Assembly (NCBI RefSeq): GCF_028372415.1 | Contig: NC_092879.1 | Coordinates: 65,239,651-65,303,650 of the forward strand | Direction: 5' to 3' | Length of the DNA stretch: 64,000 nucleotides | From: Notamacropus eugenii | Lineage: Eukaryota > Chordata > Mammalia > Diprotodontia > Macropodidae | Shown here: positions 57,391-64,000 of the stretch, in pieces | Numbering within the stretch: position 1 is the stretch's first letter | How the letters are laid out: each line of letters opens with the position of its first letter | Notes under the pieces: generated by a model | Seen by the model: the letters and a program-made list of their open reading frames with translations, nothing else | What the model was told of the DNA's origin: nothing | Database searches by the model: none | Program-made: the position numbers and the translations under genes

Positions 57391-58035
57391 GTTCGTAATC
57401 AATCACTTTATTTAGTGACCAACACAGAGGAAAGCCAAGAAAAGATAGAAGACTGAGTGCACGACGTAGAAGATGCAGAGCGCATCTAGGATGTTCAGCG
57501 TCATATCACAGAGGTGTCCTTAACTGGCTGGAAACAGGCTGCAGGATGATATTCCTCACTGGTGCCATGCTGTCTTGCGTGCTGTAATCCAGAGCACACC
57601 TGCAGCCCCAGGACAGTGACATTGTCTGACAGGAACCTGACACTGAGGAAGATCTTGTCTTACAAGGATCTTGGTTAGATAGACTTGGTGGTGCTACTGC
57701 TGCTGCTGCTGTTGCTGCAAAATGAATAGATTAAAAAATACCTCCTGACCCCTGGAAATGTGAGGCTCTCCAAAGCTGGAGGTTACTATACGTTCCTCCA
57801 TCAAAAACACCATGTTACAAGTTCAATTCATGAAGAGTAAGAAACTACATTAAGTTGGAACTTGCTTACTCCGTACGTGTCTAGTTTTATCGTCATTTTG
57901 AACGTGTAGGATACGTCCGCATGACCTTAAGATCTTAACGTTTGGGGGTGAGGATCAATGAGCCAAGGGTGCTTACCTGACTGGAGAATGTCATGCTTCT
58001 AAGAGTCTGGAAGCCAAGTCTTGTTTTTGAAAATC
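57390..58035 (-). ncRNA. Second copy of possible spliced minus-strand transcript end
   Basis: The donor (intron starts 57976), acceptor (intron ends 57715) and AATAAA (57412-57407) match the copy at 33015-33690, with an identical 262-nt intron. The CAG run has six triplets instead of 14. Confidence 0.35.
57697..57718. repeat. Short CTG/CAG repeat
   Basis: About seven triplets with one GTTG-type interruption, paralogous to 33325-33370. Confidence 0.9.
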
Positions 58036-58260
58036 TTTGTAGAGGTGCCAAGATTTTCCCTCAGAATATCTGGAATGAGCAGTAAACAACCTTGAGTTCC
58101 AACTTGAAAACCTTTGTAGAGGGACTGAGATTTTTACTCAACAGTCTAGAAAGAGCAGTAAACTACCTTGAGTTCCAACGTGAAAATCTTTGTAGAGGGA
58201 CTGAGATTTTATTTTAACTCAGAATATCTAGAATGACCAGTACAAAACCTTGAGCCTCTA
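58033..58260. repeat. ~76-bp tandem repeat at third unit edge
   Basis: Three units as at 33685-33912; the third large unit begins here. Confidence 0.8.
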
Positions 58261-59145
58261 CTTTCAGTTAGGTCGGGACTCTTGGGTTATCACTCACTTT
58301 CCCAGGGGAGGGAAGTTGATACCCTCCCTCTTAGACTTGTTGGCCCAGATTTAGGCTTTCCACGGAGCTCTGGCCCTCTATTTATACCCACAGTAGGGGT
58401 GACACTCCCATTGACCCAACAATGCTTGACATCTCAACAACTGCTCACAGTAGAGGCATTTTTACCAAATATGGTTGTACTGTCCTACTTGGCATAAAAA
58501 GGCTAAATTGCCTTTTTTAACCAAAATTAGTCCTATGGGTTTTGAAACCCAACAGTGGTGACACTGACTTTTTTTCACCATAAATGGTAATACCAACTTT
58601 AAAATCTGACATGCCTTTAATTTTCTTCATGCATGACACTCTGCAATGGGGTGTACTCTTGTCAGTCAATCAATCAAGCTGTACTTTTGATTGCTTAGTG
58701 TTTGGAAATACATATTTGAAAGTGAGGGAGCTGTGCTGCCTCCAGCTTTTGCTCTGCTAGGATAAGGTAATAAGCTGATTTTCTATTGGGAAGGTAATGG
58801 CACAAACGCGACTTTAAGAACTAGATGAGTTTTAAGGTACCTTCTCTCTCCAAATCTATGACAATTGTGCCGGTAGTCAGCACAGGTAAGTGGGAAAGTC
58901 ACGTACACATTTGAAAGGAGAGCATGGAAGACGTGGACTGTGCTGTTCCTATGGAAATTACGAGCTCAGAAGAACAACAGCTGTGGCTTCCCCACCTTTG
59001 GAAGGTGAATGAAAATTGTAAAACCTGAAGGGACAGAAACCAAGGCATGATTATGTTACATTCAAATTTACCACTGCTGACAAAAGGGTAGTAATAGTAA
59101 GGCAATTCAAAACAAGACTTAGACAGATCACCTTTGTTCATGGAT
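58261..59145. other. Unit-start block, third copy
   Basis: It is a mosaic. Near 58400-58560 it shares variants with the second unit (CACTCCCATTG, GTCCTATGGG), and near 58620 with the first (TAATTTTCTTCATGCATG). No gene is seen. Confidence 0.6.
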
Positions 59146-59935
59146 GACTACAATGAGTTGCTGTTGGACCCTGGGCTTTGACTCCCTGCTGTGAATCATT
59201 ACTTTCCTCTTACCTTTTGTGTTGCAGGTTCCTCTGCTGTTTGTCTGCTCTGGATTTCAGGTCATTCAGACCCCTCTGCTGCTTTCCATATCTGCACTGG
59301 AACTGTCCATGGCTAAAAGGCAGTCTGTGTATAGAGTTCTGGGGTGTCTCCTAGAGGCCATTCTCACCCACATTTCAGCTGTTAGTGATTGAGTTCTGGG
59401 CAAATTCTCCCTTTCCATTACCTATTCTTGATCAGGGGCATACTTTGGGAAAATTCTGGCCTTCTTCTAACTGGGGTGTTCTACCATTCTACTTTATCAA
59501 GTCTGGTCACTGTTGGTGGATCCAAATGAAGGATTCTGACCCAGCATCCAACATTGCCCCCCCTGCTGTGAATGCCTGGCCCAAGGATGCAATTTTGTGT
59601 AAGATTCCCTTCGTCTATGCTGGGGTCTCCTTTTCAAGAGCTTCAGGTCCACCTCCTGCTTTCCCTCTAGACTGAAGGATTGCCTGAGACCATGTCTAAT
59701 CAATGGAGATGTTTCTAGGGTTACTTCTAAAGTCCAAGGAACTGGTTCGATGAATGCTTGTGCATGGGTTTCCTTCTTACTCTCTTTGACTCATTTTCTC
59801 CAGGCAACTGATTAATAGGATTCTGGTTGAGATCCTGTTGTCAGTCAAGACTGATGAAGTATGGATGGTCACAAGAACAAATATTTACAGATATGAGGGG
59901 AAAAGTGCATGGCCAACAGAAAGGCTGTGGAAAGA
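59146..59935. repeat. Partial 1.26-kb monomer, longer form
   Basis: It is like 1065-1690 but keeps the 178 bp (about 59535-59711) missing there. Confidence 0.75.
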
Positions 59936-60487
59936 TTTCTGGGGTGCCTCCCTAGAGCCTGCAGGACAGGATACAAATGCTTAACTTTGCAGTTGAAACC
60001 TCTGTAACCTGCCATTACATTATCTTTCCAGCCTAAAGCACCACTATTTTCCTTCAGGGCTTCTGCCTTACTGGGCAGTTCTTTGTAAGTCCTGTCACCC
60101 TTTGCCCACCCTTTAGGTTTGACCAATATGGTCTGAAAGCTTCCTTCTTCCTTCAAGGCTTGCATTGACCCAGCCAAGCCTTTCTGACAGAGGTGATACA
60201 ACTTGCATGATACCTTTCCGATTTTTTCCCCAACTTTCAATTCCTACACAGAATTCTGACTCAGTTAGACTCTCTCCATCCAATAATCAGCTCCTCTTGC
60301 TCATGGTCTCTGAGTCCTTTGCCTGAAACTCAGCTTAGATCCCATCCAAAGAAACTCTGAAGATTCTGAACCACCTTTCTGGTTTTTCTCAGTGGGATCT
60401 GGTAGGCCTTAGGAAAAAAAAAAAACTTTGAAAGTTTTTGGATAAACCTCCTACAGAAAAGTTTGTTTTCTTAAAATCATTATATGT
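59936..60487. other. Distal 5' flank of G7
   Basis: It matches 1691-2227. There is an A-run of about 12 near 60414. No gene is seen. Confidence 0.6.
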
Positions 60488-60685
60488 CATCTGAGGGAGC
60501 ATAGTGTGGAGGACACAACTCTGGACTGGGGGAGTCAGGGGACCTGGGATTGAATTGAGCCTCCCCTAGTAGCTGTGTCACCCTGGGCAAGGCCTTTAAC
60601 CTCTGTGTCTCCATTTCCTCCTCTGTTGAGTTTAATGGAGTGTGATGTCCCTTCCCAGCTCCAAACCTGTGATCCTGTGACTGGG
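60488..60685 (+). mobile_element. MAR1-like SINE (cassette G7)
   Basis: It is nearly identical to 2228-2425. Confidence 0.75.
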
Positions 60686-60811
60686 ATGCTCTTTCCATGG
60701 ACATTGTGGGGTTTCCCTCCCTCGCAAAGCACACCCTTGAGTCATGTCTTTTTTTTCTCTCTTTTCTTTCAGCAATTAGGATGAAAAACTTCCCCTGAAA
60801 TTTAAAAGCCA

Positions 60812-61463
60812 CTTATAAAGACTGCAGAGAGGAATCAAGATATAGATGCTAAGCCATGGCCAGGCTAACAGCTTGCCCAGCAGCCGCTCTCCCCCGGGGT
60901 CCTTTGTGGTTCCCAGCAACCTTTTTGCTGTTCCAAAGGTTCCCACCCCTCCAGTTCTTTGGCACGTTCTCAGCATCACAGAGGGGTGTGATGAGTTAGT
61001 TACTAGGTCTGAGCCCTGTGGCTCTCCCTCGAAGCATCCCCTTCCTCCCCTCCCCCACCCTGTGTTCCCCTCTGCCTCTCCATTGGCCCTTCTCTGTGGC
61101 CCCAGTCTGGCCCAGGTCTTTGGCTACCCAGTGCTGAATGCTGTCCAGACTCCCTCCTTGTTGGTTTGGCCACCTCCTTGCCTGGATCGATTGCTTGCGA
61201 GATGTCCTTCTCGCTCTCCAAGGACCCAGGAGTCCCTATCTCCCCAGCCCCACTTCCACTATGGCTCTGACTCCAGGGACCTCTGTCGAGATGCTTATGC
61301 AATCAATGGGGTGTTCCATTTGAACCCCTCCCCCCCACAATGCTCATCCTCTCTCTCTGTTGGGTTCTGTTGCTGGGGTGAGCTGTGGCTTTCCCTCTCT
61401 CTCTCTCCAGGCAGTTCCCGGTTGACCCAGGTCCTCCTCCCTTACAGCTGGCAGCCACGGGAC
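60812..61463 (+). promoter_or_regulatory. G7 TATA element and leader
   Basis: CTTATAAAGACTGCAG begins at 60812. CCATTGG is near 61080. Acceptor-like sites are CTCTCTCTCTCCAG (near 61410) and CCTCCTCCCTTACAG (ends 61447). The leader frame is open, as in G1. Confidence 0.45.
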
Positions 61464-62516
61464 ATGGAAGAACAAAAAACCAGGGAGGCCTTGGGGCATA
61501 TGGCCCAGGCCACCCAATACAAGTGCATTGGACTGTTGAGATGGAAGCCCGACTACGGGAAGGCTGCGAGCGAGTATGAGCAGGCCGCCTTAGCCTTCCT
61601 CAGGGCCAAGAGGCTGGAGGAGGCCTCAGAAGCCTTCCTCAAGGAAGCTGAGTCCCACGAGAGAAACAGAGCACCCCTGTGTGCCGCAATGGCCTATGAG
61701 CAAGCTGGCCTGTACCTGAGCAAGTCCAACCACCTGGAGAAGGCCGCCCAGGCCGTGAAGCAGGCTGTCTCCTGGTACCTGGAGTGTGGAGAAGCAGACA
61801 CCGCAGCCTGGACCTTGAGGCGCTTCAGACAGCTGCTGGAGAGCCACATTCCGCACCAGGTGGTGTGTCTCTACCAGCAGGCATCCCAGCTATTTGAGGG
61901 GGAGAACTGCTTCTCGCTGGCCCTGGAATTCACTGGCCGAGCCTCCAAGGTGCTAGTGAGGCACAAGCGCTACAGGGACGCTGCGTTCTCCCTCGGCCAG
62001 GAGAAACACTTGTATATGGAGGTAGAGAGCTTCTCCATGTGCCACCAGACAGCCCTGGCACAATGTCTAGCCTACCTGTGTGACCTGGATTTCCCTGCTG
62101 CCTGCAAGTGCCTGGAACACAGCTGTATATGCTTCCCCAGTTTTCAAAGCAGCAGCGAATATGTGGCGATGGTAACTTTGCTGAATTACTATTTAGATGA
62201 GGACCAAGACGGAGTGGATGAGGTCTGCAGTTCTGTCTTCAAACATCTTGACAAGGAGTATGGGGAGATGACCGTGATTCTCAAGGTACCTGACCTCGAG
62301 AACCTGAGGACTAGGATTTTGCCACCTCCATCTAAATGCATGCCCAGCTCTGACAGCCAGAAGAAAACAGCCCCAACAACAAAGAAGGTGGAGAGCGAGG
62401 AAAAGAAGTTGGAGATGGTTGAGGAGGACACTAAGGAGGGGGAGGAAAAATTGGAGGACAAGGAGGAGGAAGACGATTACGTGTTCGGTCTGTCTATGGA
62501 AAGTCCCATCTGTTAA
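61464..62516 (+). CDS. NAPG-like: Gamma-SNAP-like protein G7 (350 aa), intronless
   Basis: The near twin of G1. By eye there are about seven amino-acid changes and one residue fewer (VCSSVF against VCRSTVF). WKPDY at 27-31 is the family form, where G1 has WKPNY, and EKHLY is the family form where G1 has EQHLY, so G7 is the less altered of the pair. The solenoid, LKVPD and the Lys/Glu-rich tail ending SPIC are intact. I count about four silent against seven replacement differences, roughly what neutral drift would give, so recent constraint on this pair is not obvious. TATA, acceptor, AATAAA and GT tract are all present. Confidence 0.9.
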   Translation: MEEQKTREALGHMAQATQYKCIGLLRWKPDYGKAASEYEQAALAFLRAKRLEEASEAFLKEAESHERNRAPLCAAMAYEQAGLYLSKSNHLEKAAQAVKQAVSWYLECGEADTAAWTLRRFRQLLESHIPHQVVCLYQQASQLFEGENCFSLALEFTGRASKVLVRHKRYRDAAFSLGQEKHLYMEVESFSMCHQTALAQCLAYLCDLDFPAACKCLEHSCICFPSFQSSSEYVAMVTLLNYYLDEDQDGVDEVCSSVFKHLDKEYGEMTVILKVPDLENLRTRILPPPSKCMPSSDSQKKTAPTTKKVESEEKKLEMVEEDTKEGEEKLEDKEEEDDYVFGLSMESPIC

Positions 62517-62537
62517 CTTATCCTTCCTAGAACAACG

Positions 62538-62543
62538 AATAAA
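62538..62543 (+). promoter_or_regulatory. G7 poly(A) signal AATAAA
   Basis: The hexamer is 22 bp after the stop, in the same context as G1. Confidence 0.7.
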
Positions 62544-62591
62544 TTAAAGCTAATGAAATAAGAAAAAAGTTCTGTTATACCTGTCTTTGGG

Positions 62592-62625
62592 GTGTGTGTG
62601 TGTGTGTGTGCGTGTGTGTGTGTGT
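62592..62625. repeat. (GT)n microsatellite after G7
   Basis: It has the same length and the same GC interruption as after G1, which supports a very recent common origin of the two cassettes. Confidence 0.95.
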
Positions 62626-63515
62626 CCTCTGTCCCGACATACCTATTCTCACCCTCCTTATTTCAAACGTGCATGCAACCCCTGGGGATCCTCCCCCTTC
62701 CCAATGACCCCTCTGTTCCCTCCTCTCAGAGTAGATTCATTCCATGCATGGTGAAATATTTTCTCTTTACTGACTGGTAATTACTGTCAGTAATGGGATC
62801 CAGTGGAAAACAATCAAATAGGTTAGTCTCAGCTTTCCCACTCTTCACCCTCTCCTTTCCCAATGATCATCACCGACATACTTCTCACATTAATAGACAT
62901 TTTGACTGCTGAAACTCCTCAGCATGAGATTATAGAACACCTAAAACTTCTGAGACATTGTATATGCCTCCCCCATGGTTAACATTCTAAGACACATTGC
63001 CCAGACCTTGAAAACTGCAAATGACTTAGCCATTTCCCTGGAAAGTGGAAGTGAACTTCATTCAATCAGCTTGAGCTTGAGGCTCAGGTATAGGATAAGG
63101 AACAGGATCAGTTGTCAACCTGGAGGGGACTTGAGCAGGTCCACCCAGTGTAATCCCCTCATTTTACATCGGAGCTAGCCCTGGGCCCCAAAGAAGATAA
63201 CTTACTCAGCAACCCGCTGGGGACAGGCCAGAGGAAACAGGCACAGGCAGGACGGGCCTTCTGGGTCTTTCAGTTCCAAACACAATGAAGAAGTGAACTC
63301 AAGTTGGTCAGGAAATGGGACCAGAGAAGAGAGAAAGACAAGTGACCAGGGAGGCATGGAACACCACTGACATGGTAATGCAAGCTTTCCCTAACCTCTC
63401 CCAGAAGGGACAGAAGTGCCTTTTACAGCAGGAATCCATAGCAGCTTTCAGATCCATCCCTGTCCTGCTTTTCTCCCTGTGCACATTTTCTTTTTCAAAA
63501 TCATTCAACAGTATT
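62626..63515. other. Conserved 3' flank of G7
   Basis: It is nearly identical to 4371-5260, with the minus-strand SINE-like stretch near 63110-63245. No gene is seen. Confidence 0.55.
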
Positions 63516-64000
63516 TAAATTACCAAAAATTAATTGGAGCCAGATTGAGGAGGGTCCAACAGAACAACCACCTAAATTTCTTGACACATCTGAAATTCCC
63601 AAGGGAGTTTGGAAAGAAGGTAGAACTTGAAGCTTCACTTAGGAAACACATGCTAATAATCAGAAATATCCCAAAGTGGAATGAATCGTCTCAAGACAAA
63701 ATGGATCCCCAGGCCGAGGAACTTGGGCAGCAAAGACCAGCTGAATTCTTGCTGGTTTCCTGCAAGGGAGGTCCTTGTCCAGGAGTTGGACTGAAATGGC
63801 CTCGGAATGCCCCTGCACCTGTCTAATTCTGTTTCACTTGGAGCCCATTAGACATGCAGACTGTTTGCAAAACTGGGAGAGAAGTCATGGAACTCCCCTG
63901 GACATCTCTAGAGTGTTCCCTGCATGACACGATATGACTATATGTATAGCCCCTAAAATAAAATTGCCTCCAGGATTGTGTTGGCTCTCATGTTAATGTG
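63516..64000. other. Spacer copy cut by window end
   Basis: It matches 5261 to about 5745 and is cut off by the window edge. No gene is seen. Confidence 0.55.

Overview
The window looks like marsupial nuclear DNA, probably opossum-like, although the species cannot be fixed from sequence alone. The evidence is eight copies of a tRNA-derived SINE whose 3' end reads like the marsupial MAR1/RTE-mobilised type (ending ...GTCCCTTCC(C)AGCTCC...TGTGATCC), CORE-SINE (MIR/THER1-like) copies, long (GT)n tracts, and AATAAA-type gene ends. There are no bacterial-type genes, tRNAs, rRNAs or CRISPR arrays.

The protein-coding content is one family, all on the + strand: intronless paralogues of gamma-SNAP (NAPG), the alpha-helical adaptor that brings the ATPase NSF to SNARE complexes. 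I see seven gene-sized copies, numbered G1 to G7: G1 3206-4261, G2 13173-13955 (cut short), G3 19377-20435 (one internal stop), G4 27400-28248 (no tail), G5 39041-40096, G6 51588-52646 and G7 61464-62516. There is also a 5'-truncated copy at 22091-22614 and a gene-less leader at 24690-25200. The known NAPG gene has many introns, so the founder was most likely a retrocopy that was later amplified together with its flanks. Two subfamilies can be told apart. G1, G3, G5, G6 and G7 carry a long Lys/Glu-rich tail ending in Cys. G2 and G4 share a deletion of that tail and a deletion of about 110 bp in the leader.

Each gene sits in a standard cassette: a MAR1-like SINE, then a TATA element (TTATAAA), then a leader of about 530-660 bp that ends in pyrimidine-rich splice-acceptor-like sequence, then the uninterrupted ORF, a poly(A) signal, usually a (GT)n tract, and about 0.8 kb of shared 3' flank. 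Between cassettes lie diverged tandem copies of a monomer of about 1.26 kb, some of which contain expanded minisatellites of a 15-20 bp unit (TGTCTGTGTGTCCCCATC-like).

On the large scale the left edge of the window recurs at 33731 and at 58079. This gives a 33.7 kb unit (G1-G4), a 24.3 kb unit (G5-G6) and the start of a third unit (G7). The third unit resembles the first downstream, which suggests a higher-order period near 58.1 kb. Mosaic joins, such as G3-type 3' flank passing into G4-type 3' flank near 53.3 kb, indicate unequal exchange between paralogous cassettes. A possible spliced minus-strand transcript with a CAG/CTG repeat lies near each unit boundary (33.0-33.7 and 57.4-58.0 kb).
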